Origin: Neodiprion pinetum
Taxonomy: Eukaryota > Arthropoda > Insecta > Hymenoptera > Diprionidae
Assembly: GCF_021155775.2 (NCBI RefSeq)
Contig: NC_060238.1
Coordinates: forward strand, 22,660,470 to 22,724,469
Length of the DNA: 64,000 nucleotides
Reading direction: 5' to 3'
In this document: positions 51,396-63,690 of the stretch, piece after piece
Layout of the letters: the number at the start of each line of letters is the position of its first letter
Position numbering within the stretch: position 1 is the first letter of the stretch
The notes under the pieces: model-generated
The model's database searches: none
The model's input: only the letters and a program-made list of their open reading frames with translations
Told to the model about the DNA's origin: nothing
Program-made: the position numbers and the translations under genes

Positions 51396-53307
51396 ACATT
51401 TTTTCGGCTTATTTTTATTCGCCGTTACATAAAAGTATTTCAATATTCCTTGAATTGATGATCGTGAAATTGACGTGAAATTGGGAAGCCTGAGGATTCG
51501 ACGAATCGATCGAACTTTGGGTAACTCAAGATTACGGATCTGATTCCTCAGCCACGGAATATTTCTGATCGATAAAATTGAGGAAAAAAGCTCGTCTCAA
51601 ACATAACTGTTGAAAATGTACGAGTTCGTGATAATTTCATCTCAAAATAATTCGAGAATCGACTTTGCTCAATCCGCGTCAAAGCTCTGTCGAGCTTTTT
51701 TATGTTCCGTTATCCGGTCGACCGCCGTCGAACGGTTATGATGCAAATGAGAAATATCGAATGTATCGAATACGTTGAGATTCTCGTTGTTACATGCGAA
51801 CGTGACATCAGCCTCGGGCCGTAGTTCGAGAAGCGCCTTCCTGTATCCGTCAAGCTCTCTTTCTCTCTTTTAAAACCGTGTCAGTTTTCTACAGAATCAA
51901 AGTGCCCGCAGCGTATCAGCCTCAGCTAAAAATAATACCAACTCCGTAAACACTGTTGGTTTCATCGGGAGTTACATTTATACAATTACATGTAGGTGTA
52001 AGCATTTACGTCGGAATAAACATTGTATCGGCATTTTTGCGGCGTATTTTTTCATTCGCTGGTATAAAGAGGAAAGATTGAAAAAAAAGAAGAAAAAATA
52101 ACGTATATACACCGGTTAAAACAACGCGGCAAATTGCGTTACACTTGAAATTTCTATTTGGATTGATCATCGCGAAACAATGCGCGAGAGCTGCCGCAAT
52201 TTTTTTCCTCTATTTCGGCATTTCATTTTATTTTCGCTACATTCGCTGCTGTTGAAAAAAAAAAAAAAAAAAAGAAAAGAAAAAGGTTCAATTAAAATTA
52301 ACCATTGTTTAACGAAAAACCGAGTGATGATATATATTTTTTTTTTCATTCCACTCGCTTTATCCCCTTCCCCTTTTTACGGAGGTCGTTTCAATTTGCA
52401 ACCGTATCAGCAGCCTGCAATTCAATCAAATATCACAAAAGGATGTCGTGAAAATTTTTCGCATGATATTCTAGTGTCCGGAATTCGAGGTTGAAAAAGG
52501 AGAGAGAGAGAGAGAGGGAAAAAAACAAACAAACAAGCAAACAAGCAAACCGAAAAACGGTGAACAAATTAACGTGTAAAGTTGGAAATAAAAAATCAAA
52601 GAGAAAAAATATTCGACGAGTGTCTCAACAAAAAATTTCAACGAGAAATAAAATTTCACACTTTTGCAGGATAACTTTAATTTTGTCACGTGATCTGCAG
52701 GACACCGGTCGGCTACAAAGAGAGATATAAAGATTGAAATATATTCTCATGCATCCGGCTTTACGGATGAAACGGAAATGAAAGAGTTCTCGAAGCATTT
52801 CCTGACACACCCTTGCAAAAAGTCAAAGTCACTGAGTTATTATTCCGAAGAATGAGAAAAGTCTCTTATCACTTCGAGAAGCTTCCATATTGTTTTCCAA
52901 TCCGTGCAGCCGAGGATTGAAGGAGTTGTTATATCCCTTTGATTTACTCGAACCCGGAAGGCAAGTATCAGGTTGCCCTTCGAGCCAAGGATCGAGACTC
53001 TGCGAGATCCAACAGCCCGATTATTAATTTTAAGGGTCTGTCTTGTCGTCCGTTCCGCGATCCCGACACACGGAAGTGGGTGAAAAAATTTCAGCAAGGA
53101 ATAATCAGCGCGACAGAAATAAACAGCTCATCGCTTTCACCGCTTAAGGGTCAAGGTTTTAATCATGAAACCCGAAGCTGTGTTCCAGATTTTCGCCTCC
53201 TCCTCGTTATCGGGAAAAATTAATAACACAAATTACTGAAAACTTGGTCACTTCAAAAGCGCGATGAAAAAAAAAAACACCCTTGCAGCCTGAATAAAAG
53301 CACTGAT
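51396..53307. other. Intergenic or intronic spacer
   Basis: No gene recognised. Holds A/T homopolymers (for example A at about 52255-52272), (GA)n near 52500-52516 and AAAC/AAGC short repeats at 52520-52550. An open frame at about 52939-53223 (+) has mixed composition but no family I know. Confidence 0.5.
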
Positions 53308-53638
53308 TGTGAGAGAAATTTTTATTTCCGGTTACCGCTCAGTCATTAACTATTTTCAATTTTTATCACACTTGAAAAATACAGTTCTAGGTAGAAAATG
53401 AAAATTAGTTTTCTAGCTGTTACTGGTGAGTCTATTATACGTTACTATATTTTCTTGTCACTGTTGCGAAAATTTAACGCTTGTGCAAGAATAAATTGAC
53501 GTTAAGGCCTTGTTTATCTAAAAAGGTTTACGCCTACCTCGTTTTTCGTAATTCCAACAATATTCAAACAGTTTTTTCCACGGTACCTGTTTTACTCAAT
53601 TTTTCTAGTTACCGTAACAAATGAAATTTTTCTCAGTG
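53308..53638 (-). mobile_element. CACTGAG-family MITE, internally deleted
   Basis: 331 bp in the same orientation as the 7737 copy. The left end is slightly damaged (TGTGAGAGAAATTTTT) and the right end is TTTTTCTCAGTG. About 90 bp are missing relative to full-length copies, including the ATCACTGTTACTATATC block and most of the GGATCGACGATAGC block. The hairpin and the GTTACCGTAAC end motif are intact. Confidence 0.85.
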
Positions 53639-54372
53639 AGGAATCGAAATCGTTGTGGTGAAAAAAAATGAAGTACCTATAAAGTGACGGAAAACGTGAG
53701 AACGATCTTAGAGGACGATAAGAAGATCAATTCTGATCATGTGAGCTTTGATCAAGGATGAAATACTGACGAAAAAATGTTTCTCATTCCTTATTTCTCA
53801 TTTCCCTTCTGGTTTTACGGAGCTCTGACGCATCTGTCGTTCTTTGCCGGGTGCATCGTCTCAAATTTCAATTAAAATCGAGGCTGCAGCTGACAAAGCC
53901 TCGACGCGTGATACGTGGAAATGCAGCAAGCCCCGATTAACCCTTGGGGTATCAGTGCCACGTTGGGTCCTTTGAAACCGGAACCTGCGATTTCGCGCCT
54001 ACGAACGGGCTTCAACGTCCGGTGTTCGGTGTTCTTGGGAGTGTGACGTTTTCCCGTAGCATCGTGCCTTTTATTACGGGATCCCCTCGGCACGTTCGCC
54101 CCTATCATTAAGCGTATTGTACAAATGTGCGGCCCGCGTATGCTCGCGCAGCTCTCCGATGCCGACCGTAACAAAAGTGTAATTAAGTTTTCAAACTCAC
54201 CGACTCACCGCAAACGGCCAGCTCGAAGCACGCGGGAAGAATAACGCAGTTCGCTGCCTGTGAAAAATAATAAAAACCATCGATTTTACACGCATAATAT
54301 GTGCTCGAGTCAAGACCATTGATTCAAGACGCGAGAAGAAAATTTTTATTTTTCATAAGCAGATATTGTATA
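53639..54372. other. Intergenic spacer
   Basis: No gene confirmed. A GC-richer open stretch on the - strand (54174-53872) lacks recognisable features. Confidence 0.5.
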
Positions 54373-54977
54373 AACTGCTGGCCAAAAGTTTCGGCACATC
54401 GGTCGAAATTTCTTGACGCACTAAAAGTTGGATAACGGTTTGAAAAATAAAGATAATCAAACGTTTCAAACGGCGTTTTGAAGGAGACAAATTTACCTTG
54501 ATTTTGCTTCTTTGGATATTTTTGTACAATGGTTTTTATTTTTTTCATTCATTTATTTATTTATTTTTTTTTTTCTGTACCCGGTACGTATTTTTGAACA
54601 TATCCATTTTTCGGCTATTTTTTAACCGCTGGAAATTAACTCCGAATGTTAGAGAAAAAAATTTCTTCGGTTTTTTCTGTGGTAAACGTAAGAAGGATAT
54701 AAAAACCTACGTTTTCGTCTTTTGAAAAGTTTCGTACAATTTTTATTTCGCCCCGATATTAAATTTTTGTCCAATAAAAGACATGTTTTAAAAAATAAAA
54801 CGAAGTTAAAAAGTTGTCTAGTTTCACAGCGGAGTAGCTTGAATGTCTTCAGAATTTAAAAACATCATAAATTTGTATTCCGCAAAAGTTTGATTATCTT
54901 TATTTTTGAGTCCGCCGTTTAACTTTTAGTATGGCGAAAAATTTCGACCGTTGTACCCAAACTTTTGACCGGCACTG
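54373..54977. mobile_element. Tc1-like fold-back element
   Basis: The right end, read inverted, is CAGTGCCGGTCAAAAGTTTG, a typical Tc1/mariner terminal sequence, followed by TA at 54978. The left end is a damaged version (AACTGCTGGCCAAAAGTTTC) preceded by TA. The inverted arms run about 90-140 bp (through GGTCGAAATTT, CTAAAAGTT and AAAATAAAGATAATCAAAC). The interior is AT-rich with no transposase. It fits a non-autonomous Tc1/mariner derivative. Confidence 0.85.
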
Positions 54978-56351
54978 TAATATATACATCGTTTTTCTTC
55001 TCCCTGAATTGTTTCATGCGATAAGAAATTTGGTCGATTGGAATAAGACGGGTTTAAATCGAACGAATTTTTTGTGCTCGAGGTATTCCTTCTGTAAGAT
55101 CCATGTCTCTTTAGAATAAAACAACGAATGGATATTGTCTTAAACGGATGTATACACATTCGCTTGTGAAAACGTCAATCTTTCTCTCAGTTCTCGGTAT
55201 TTTTTTACCACTGTTCCACTGAGAAAAAAGTATATTGAATTGAAGCTACTGTATCTGAATTTTTCAATGAATAAATTTTTCAGACTATTTCAATACTGTA
55301 CTTACAATTATATTGAATCAGAAGCTTGCTCTGATAATTTGTCATTTTTCTTATTAATAATATAATTATTTACAAAAAAAGAAAGGAGAATAAAATTTCG
55401 TACGATCGAGTTATTCAAGATTGAAGTCTCATCCTCCGAAATTCAATTATTTTTTTAAGCTGTTCCAACGTTTTTGATCTCGTTTAACACAATAACGATT
55501 ATTCTAATCATATTTTAAATTGTCGAGCATGTCAAAAGTCTATAAAACTAAGCCGGGGAAATTTGTTTGAATGAAACGATGAATTTGAAATACATGAAAT
55601 GATCCATGATGACTATGTGTATAAAAAATCTGCATACTTCAAGTTTTTCTTTCCTAAACTTTCTGACGATATTTCATGGTAACCAGACACGTGATAAAAT
55701 ATAAGGTGCTGTCATAAAAATAACCTAAAACGATTAAAAAAAAGTCAGAGTTTTATAATGTCGAAGCCCATTACGATTTACGCTGAGAAAAAAATCGTTA
55801 TTATGCGAATTTGTAACCGTCTGAAATTCAGTAAATCGTAATAAGACAAAACACACTCATATTTAAAAATCAAGGTTCCATAAAAATAAAATTATAAAAT
55901 TAAAAAAATGGTCACTCTTTCCACAAGGTTTCGTTAAAATAACTTCACTAACTTCGACCTCGTGAAGTTTTCTCTTCGATATCTGTGTATGCATTTCCAG
56001 CCAAGCTTGTTGCAAATGATGAAGAAACTTGTTCACCGCTTATATATATATATATATACCAAATGCTCGACTATTCTCATACGGATGGCTCGACATTACA
56101 GTATGGGAGTCAAGCTATGAGGTCTAAGCCGAATTGGATCGAGTTATATCGTTCAAATATTCAACTAACAGCACTTACGCGTCTCCATCCACGCGTGTAC
56201 TCGAGCGTATGAATGCACGAGGAGAATATTTCATGATCTCCACATGTGTGCCTCTGTGAGTGGATATTACAGTAACACGAGTGTTCATTATCTAAATATA
56301 TTACGGTGGAGGAACATGAGTGGCATGAATGGGCCGCGCATGGTGCAGCAT

Positions 56352-56393
<42 letters not shown>

Positions 56394-58763
56394 TCTCGTC
56401 ACCGGCAACGTCCGGTCGGATATTTTGTTACGCGCATTGCCTCAGACAATGGATATATGGCCAGCTGGCTAACCTCGTGTCTTTCATTATGTGCATGGTG
56501 TTCATTTTTTCAGTTCCTCCGATGCAGGGTTTTGTCCAAAATTCACTACGCCTGCTGTGAAAAATATCCGACGGGGTATGTGAAACAGTCGGTACACTCT
56601 TGATATTTGAATATGGGATTTGACTCGACGCATGACGCGATGAATTTGAAATTTGAGGGATTATTTTTTTTTTTTTTTTCACGCGAATGAATTTAGAGGC
56701 CTGGAGAATCCCTGATGCGATCAATCGATTCCCTCGTCAAGGGCTGAAATCGTAGAATTTTTAGAACAATCAATCTTATTAATTATCGAGTCATTTTGGT
56801 GAAACTGAGATACGATTGTAGATTTATGAGGCGATAATTCTATTCTTCGCTTGTCAATTTTTAATAGGGTGAAGTTAGTAACGCAACTTTAGCAGTGTCA
56901 GAAATTTAGTAAACCGTGAAAAAAAAAAAAAAAAATGAAATAAAACAAGAATAACACATGCTGTTATTTTGAAAAGCCAGGTCCTTGAAAGTCGTTCGAA
57001 AATTGAGTAATAATGATATTTTTTTCATTGCGTTTCGTTACGTTTAACGTTACTAAATTCAGCCTCCCAATCGTCATCTTTCGTTCTAACCGTATTTTCC
57101 GAAGCATAAAACACCGAATACTTATTTATTCGAATCGTCTTTCCATCGAAGAAACAAACGCACCTGAAAATCGCGAAGAAAACAGTTTGATATAAAAGTA
57201 CAAAAAAAGTGAAACGAGTATCGAGCAGAAAATTCCATCAGCGCGGGAGTAGCAGAAAGAGTTCTAAACTGATTACTTTTGGTTTCCGGTTGAGCTGGAG
57301 CGGCGGGATATTATTTATTTGTTTGTATCGTTGGTCAATAAGACACGGCTGTGTTCTGTGTACAGAAAGGGTTCGGGAATGGAATCGGAGCGGCAGTGAA
57401 GCGTCGTATAACATTGATCGGTTCATGAATTAAGGAGCAGGAGGAAACGGAAGGATGAGAAGAGGGAAAAACGAAGTAGAATAAAAAGAAGAGGAAAACG
57501 GACGGGGGCGGATCGGTTTCGACCATATGGCGCCGATCCTCCAGGAATTCGCGTGCTTCATCGTCTGTGCAGGGGATAAATATTTCCCCGAGAGATGAGA
57601 AGGTACACCCATCACATCGAAGTAGCGAGTGGTACGGATGGGGGAAAAACAGAAATGTTGAATAATCTACGCATTACGGGCGGCTTATTGCGTCAGGAGT
57701 ATGCGGGGGATGATCGGCGTGAAATGAACGGGACATCGTCCCGTGACCTACGATTCGGTTATAAATATTCAATCATCCGCGCCGTCGGATTCGAGCTAAC
57801 GGCCGGAAGTCGCGACTCCGATGGTGGTGAGGAAAAGGGAAGGAGAAAAAGAAGAAGGAAAAAGATTACGATCGGAACAAAAGCGAGGAAGGAAAGAGCA
57901 AATCGTGGACGCGGACGATGATCCCCTTAATAATAACACCCCTGATCCTGTTCACTTATTCATTCATTCATTTATTTATCCCAGGCGGCTGGACGGATCG
58001 GGAAAATTGCGGGGAAAATAAGGACGGGGATCGCTGACCGCTGCTCGTTTGCTGAATAATTCCGTTTCAACGGAACGGGGATAAAGAGAAGAAAAGCTTT
58101 TCCGATTACCTTTGCGCTTTGCAAATATCGTAACGTTTGTCTGTTGCAAGAAATGTTTCGTTAACGCAAGAAAAATAAAGAAATAAACGATTTATTATTA
58201 AGCATACAAGGTTCAAACTGTAAAGAAAATTATTTATACATACAGTTGTAAATTCAATACCAGTCAATTTTATTTTATTATCCATTTTGAGTGAATCGTT
58301 TCTTTTTTAGGTAAACTGTATGCATACTTTCTCTTTGTTTAATAAATAAAAAAATCAGAGGTGTTTAACATTGTATAAATAAAATTGTAAATATTGACTA
58401 TTTTTAATAATTCATTCGTCTATTCATTCATTCGTAATATTAAAATACGCTTTTTCTATACGTAAATGTTCGATTGCAAATTTAATTCGACAATTTTTTC
58501 GTGACCAGTCTTTTCTTTAAACAATAACAGTTTTTTGTTTTCACATGGCTTTCACTCTTCGAATCTTTATTGTTGTCCAAGCACAGCTGGTTCCGTAATA
58601 TTATTATTTTATTTTTTTTTTTGTGAAAAAGTAGGTAGATATTCTAATGACGAGTCTTGTCAAGCCATTGTGTCACGTTTTCATTACGTTCATTTATTTT
58701 CCGTAGGTGGGTTCTCGCTTTTGAATGTTATAAATTTGTTAAACTTGTTATATTTTCATTCAT
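54978..58763. other. Intergenic or intronic spacer
   Basis: No gene recognised. Outward-facing CTCTCAG and CACTGAGAAAAAA fragments near 55190 and 55217 may be stray ends of the CACTGAG family. Also (TA)n at 56040-56059, (GA)n at 56356-56392, homopolymers, and ATTC/ATTT repeats near 57958-57980. Confidence 0.5.
56356..56392. repeat. (GA)n microsatellite
   Basis: About 18 GA units. Confidence 0.9.
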
Positions 58764-59165
58764 ATACTGAGAGAAATTTCATTCGATACAGTAACTAGAA
58801 GAATTCGGTAAAACAGTTATCGTTAAAAAAAACTGATTGAATATTGTTGGAATTACGAAAAACGAGGTACGCCTAACCATTTCGCGCTATTGTCGATCCT
58901 TTTTTGGGAATCGCAACGCAAAATCAGTTTGTGAGGTTTACTCTACTTTTTTAGTTAAACAAGGCTTTAACGTCAATTTATTCTTGCACAAGCATTAAAT
59001 TTTCCCAACAGTTACAAGAAAATATGGTAACGTATAATAGACTCACCAGTAACAGCTAGAAAACTAATTTTCATTTTCTACCTAGAACTATATTTTTCGA
59101 TTGCGGTAGAAAATGAAAATAGTTAAGGCCCGAGCGGTAACTTGATCTAAAATTTTTTCTCAGTG
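58764..59165 (+). mobile_element. CACTGAG-family MITE
   Basis: 402 bp in the orientation of the 17427 copy. It starts TACTGAGAGAAATTTC, preceded by TA, and ends TTTTTTCTCAGTG followed by CA. It lacks the ACAGTGATCGTAA block seen in the full-length copies but keeps the subterminal hairpin (CTAATTTTCATTTTCTACC with GGTAGAAAATGAAAATAG). Confidence 0.85.
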
Positions 59166-59679
59166 CAGTTTCAGAAAAAAATATTGAAGCTATGAATCTG
59201 ATGAATAGTATAATTACGCGACTTTGAGCCGGTCGAGAACGTGATTTTTCATCGATTTAAGTTTCGTGGCTAAAAGTATATCGTTCGTTATCATCGACTC
59301 GATTTGTTTAAACCAGTAGATATATTTAGTCCAGCTTTTCAACCACCCGTGACATATCGTACAATATGCACAAATTTCACGCGGTGGAAATATTGGGGAA
59401 AATGAAGTTATTTCCCGGATGAATAATTTCGATGGTAGAAACGTTAACTGCAGGTAGAAATGCATTAACGCGTTTTCCGCTGGCCGAATTAACCGACGGA
59501 TTTCACGTTTCGACGTTACGCGCTTTAAGCGTCTATTTAACAGCGAATAATACGCCACATATGACCACCCACGTGGCAGAAGTGCTTCAATGCGTAAATT
59601 CTCGTTTTGTGATTCTGACCGTATTACAGTAATTCGCGTGGACATTAGGTACCTAAAACTAGTCACGATTCGGTCCGAA

Positions 59680-59759
<80 letters not shown>

Positions 59760-59799
59760 TTCTGATCATTCGCCCGTCGCGGGTCGTTTGAGCTCGGAC
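59166..59799. other. Intergenic spacer with (GA)n
   Basis: A 150-codon open frame on the - strand (59666-59214) has no recognisable features. The (GA)n tract at 59680-59754 ends this stretch. Confidence 0.5.
59680..59754. repeat. (GA)n microsatellite, one GATA interruption
   Basis: About 37 units with a single T substitution near 59691. Confidence 0.95.
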
Positions 59800-60555
59800 T
59801 GACCCGAAAGTTCTGGCACTTCCGCTTTTACGGGCAAAAGTATTCCCTGAGGTATAAGCACTGACAAATTTTTTTTTTCCCCTCAAAATCGTACAACGAT
59901 CTGTTCTAATTTGCGTGCCAAATTTTTTGAAAATTAAATGATCTTTCGAAGAAAATTCTTTTCCCGGCGGTAAGTTAAGTCTGTTGAAAATTAATCTAGG
60001 GCAGTGAAAAACATCAGAACATTTGAACTGATCGGTAGAAAATTGAGAAAAAAGCTCGCCCTTTTAATGGAAGCGTTTTTTTTTTTTGGTTTTCTTCAAG
60101 TTATTCAGTTGTCGGATGGAAAATAAATCTGGGGCAGTGAAAAGCATGAAAAAGACTTACTTTGATCAGTAGAAAATTGTCAATAAACGAACAGGCCCTT
60201 TTATTAGAAGAGTTCCTGATAAATGCGCGTTTTTTTCAATTCTCTGAGCTTTTAATAAAAGGGCGAGCGTGTGTTTTTTTTTTTCATTTAATTTCCTACC
60301 GAGCGTTGTCAGTCTTCTGATGTTTTTCACTGCCGCAGATTGATTTACGATCCAAAAATCTTACCGACTCTCCGTCGGGAAAAGAATTTTCTTCAAAATA
60401 CGACATAATTTTTAAAATTTGGCACGAAAATTAAAATAACTCTTTATCCAATTTCAAGAAATAATTTTTCTCAATACTTAGACCTCGGGGAACACTTCCG
60501 TACAAAAAAAAAAAAAAAAAAAAAGAAAACAGGAAATGTCACAACTTTCGGGTTA
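59800..60555. mobile_element. Fold-back element with internal triplicated unit
   Basis: The ends TGACCCGAAAGTTCTGGCAC and, inverted, TAACCCGAAAGTTGTGACAT match. The arms are about 150-200 bp and also share CGTGCCAAATTTT and GAAGAAAATTCTTTTCCCG. Inside, a unit of about 75 bp running from GCAGTGAAAA to GCCCTTTTA occurs three times: 60001-60070 and 60134-60210 in direct orientation, and 60249-60336 inverted. No ORF. A run of about 21 A lies just inside the right end. Confidence 0.75.
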
Positions 60556-62029
60556 GCCCGCGTTCAAACGAACCGTGAGCTGATAAACTTCCGAAGATAT
60601 TACATCGACGAAATTTTATCTCCGGTGTATTATTATCGTCCCGACTCGAACAGCGTACTTTGATCATTGCAGCATGCATGCGGCGAATGACCGCCGAGTG
60701 CATCACTGCAGGAATTCGAATAAAACGCGCAATTTCATCACCAGCCTCGAAAAAAACGATTACGTTTCAACGTTCCGACGTAGCTGCTTTGTGAATTTTT
60801 TCGTTTTGTTCGGTTTTTAAAACGTTTTTTTTGTTTTTTTTTTTGTTTCTTTTTTTTCTTCATGATCTCACCCTCTCGCCACCATGTTCCGCTTTATCGA
60901 AAAAATCATCGCCCAGCTTTGCGGGCTTGATCAATTTCGGAAATAATATTAACAAGAAATATCGTCGATGTGATGTCGCAAAATTTTTGCAAAGGCGAAC
61001 TTTGACTGTATTACTTTATCATGGTTCTGGTTCTGGTAATTTTCTACGAAGAATTTCAACAACTTTGACAGTTTATTGATCAAGGTAACGAGTGATATTG
61101 CTTGAGAAACGATGGTAATGGTAATCTTTCATTTAATACAGAATTATCAATCCATTTAGCCTGATGAAATTTTCACTCTTGACAAATAAGCTTCTTTCGG
61201 GTATTATTTTCCACAAAGAGAAAATCCAAAAAAAAAAAAACATACGCTTCGATTAAAAAATTAACGAAATATCGGTGAGATCGGTAAAATTCTCTCCGCT
61301 TCGTTGAAAAATTCCCGTCCGTTTCCAACCGCACGATAATTTCTTTTGGAAAAATCCCTTCACTGAGGTGAGTAATGCGATATTTTTTTATAGCAATAAT
61401 AGCGGCACGAATTTGGAAAATCGGGGAAAAAGGCAAACCGGCGCCAAAACGAAACACACACGTACGAAAAATGAAAAAAAAAAATTTAAAAAAAAAAAAG
61501 GGAAAAACGAAAGAACGGATGGGCGAACGGCCAAACCGGGCGATATCGAACCGACGCAGTCTAGCCGTCGAGTCGAGGGGTGATTATCGTTAACAGCGGA
61601 ACCGGTACCACGGACCAGCGATCGTCCCATCTGGCATCGCGAGTCCTGCACGCGCCGCTGATCTATCATGCGTACCTCGAACCAGGACGTTAACCTCCGA
61701 GTGGACGGTGGCCATCAGGCATACATACGAGGAGGAGGCCTATCGCGTCTCTTGGTCTTCCCGGTTTTCTCCTTGGCCCGTGCCGCCACACTTGGCTGGT
61801 TCTGATAATCGGCCGGATGCGGATGGGAACGTGCGATCTTACCGTGTGTCGATGGGGGGGGGGGATGGGTGGGGGTCGAAAGCCCGAAGGAATAACAAAG
61901 TTGAGTGGTAGAAAAGCCGATCTCTTTCGAGATATGGATTTTAAAAGAGCGAGTGAAGGTGGACCGAAATTGAGATTCACGATGGATCAACGTTTTACCG
62001 AGGATTCGTTTAACCGAACGCTTTTTTGT
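60556..62029. other. Intergenic spacer
   Basis: No gene recognised. T and A homopolymers, a G run near 61854-61863, and overlapping unsupported open frames on both strands. Confidence 0.5.
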
Positions 62030-62765
62030 TTGAAACAGGATTCTAATATCCAAGTCCACATATGTCAAACGCGAAAATGGGCCTAACAGCCCCATTCTAT
62101 ACGCAATTCTAAACACAGTCATTCCAACGCATTTTCATTTGATACAGAAATGAAGAAAACTCCACGAATTCTAAAAATTTACTGTTGCAATCTCGTGCAC
62201 TGAGAAAAATTTCATATTACTGTATTAACTAGGAAAACTCGGTAAAACAGGTATCGTTGAAAAAAAAACTGTTTGAGTATTGTTGGAATTACGAAAAACG
62301 AAATACGCCTAACTATTTTGCGCTATCGTCGATGCTTTTTTAGTAATTGCAACGCAAAATCAGTTTGTGAGGTTTACTCTACCTTTATTAGTTAAACAAG
62401 GCTTTAACCACAATTTATTGTTGCAGGAGCATTAAATTTTCGCAACAGTTGCAAGAAAATATAGCAACAGTGATCGTAACGATAAAGAATAGTAACGGAT
62501 ACCAGACTTTCCGGTAACAGCTAGAAAACTAATTTTCATTTTCTACCTGCAACTGTATTTTTCGATTGTGGTAAAAAATGAAAATATTCAAGGACTGAGC
62601 GGTAACCGGAACGAAAAATTTCTCACAGTGTAGAATCCGTGCCATTTATTTGTTTCTACCTCAAATGAAAATTTATCAGTGTATTTTTGTTCAGAATTGT
62701 CTATAGAATTGGATTGTCAAGCCTTTCTTTGCGTTTGAGATACGCGGACTTGGACGTTTCGAGAT
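62030..62765. mobile_element. Fold-back element interrupted by a MITE
   Basis: The - strand of about 62122-62030 and the + strand of about 62687-62765 are homologous: VFRIAYRMGLLGPFSRLTYV and FRIVYRIGLSSLSLRLRYAD come from matching frames. The inner parts match too: CATTTTCATTTGATACAGAA (62131 on) and the inverted ATTTTCATTTGAGGTAGAAA. The arms are about 130-165 bp, and their centre is occupied by a CACTGAG element (62198-62630), so the palindrome existed before that insertion. Outer limits are uncertain. Confidence 0.7.
62198..62630 (+). mobile_element. CACTGAG-family MITE nested in a palindrome
   Basis: 433 bp, in the same orientation as 17427. It starts CACTGAGAAAAATTTC (flank TG) and ends AAATTTCTCACAGTG (flank TA). 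Full length, with all shared internal blocks and the subterminal hairpin. It sits between the two arms of a fold-back element, making it the later arrival. Confidence 0.88.
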
Positions 62766-63221
62766 ACACACGTCAACGTCGTAATCGACCAGGGCACCCT
62801 TCAAGGACCGAGGCGATCGAGCGCTGGCTCAAGAATGTAGACATAACGCTAAGAAAAGAGGGTCGCCAAATTTGTGCTCACGATTTTAAAGGGAGAAAAC
62901 TGAAACGCCGATTTTTAACTCTCTTTGTCCGTTCAGTTGGACATATAAATATTATACAACCCCTCATGCCGGCAGATGGAATCTTAAACGAAGCGAAAAA
63001 CGGTTAATGAGCTGCTGTTCGCACCAAGGGAAAGTTTTATTTGCGGTTTGTTGTAAATATAGAGTTCTTTACGAGACTGTATAGATGGCTGGAAAAAGTT
63101 GATAAATTTCGGGAATTTATATCTCGACGGCAAATAATTCAATTCGAGTGCGTGTTTTCTTTTTTTTTTTTTCCTCTTCGTTGTTACAAATTACGTAGAT
63201 AAAACTTTATTGGCATACTTT
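62766..63221. other. Intergenic spacer
   Basis: Nothing recognised beyond the tail of a chance frame from 62687 and a T run near 63160-63172. Confidence 0.5.
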
Positions 63222-63690
63222 TGACTTTCAATCACCTTCGATGATGTGAGAAAAGTATTGTTTTCGATCGATGATCACTTTTTCTAATTTCTACGAATCC
63301 TTGCATTTTCGAACGGCTGGATAAAAATCTGAAGCTTGAAGGACCTTGCAACGAAATGATGGGCATGAAAAATTTCTATTTCCTGTTCAATAAGAACTTC
63401 CGGTTCTACAGAATATAAATCATAAATAAACGCATACATTTTCCTCCTCATTACTCTGTATGAATAAACGATCATGTTTTTTCCAGATTATATATTGATC
63501 TTAAAGAAAATTTAGAAACTGCTTGTTTTTCAGAAATTTCGCTTATGAATTTTCTTTCAAAACTTTTTACATTTGGCTGCCAAGTTGTATAATTTTCAGA
63601 TTTTTCACTCGCCTGTTTTTGAGATCATCGCAGAAGTTTGTCGAACTGACCGACAGACTCTTTTATTTCCATGGTGACGCAAAGTACCGC
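63222..63690 (+). repeat. Diverged interspersed repeat, copy 2
   Basis: Direct, diverged counterpart of 50905-51395, in the same order of blocks: ATGATGTGAGAAAAGT, GATCACTTTTT, ACTTCCGGTTCTAC, GAATAAACGATCATGTTTTTTC, then GACCGACAGACTC followed by CATGGTGACG. Confidence 0.65.

Noticed and set aside
59214..59666. 150-codon - strand frame
   Set aside because: Starts just beside a (GA)n tract and has no recognisable domain.
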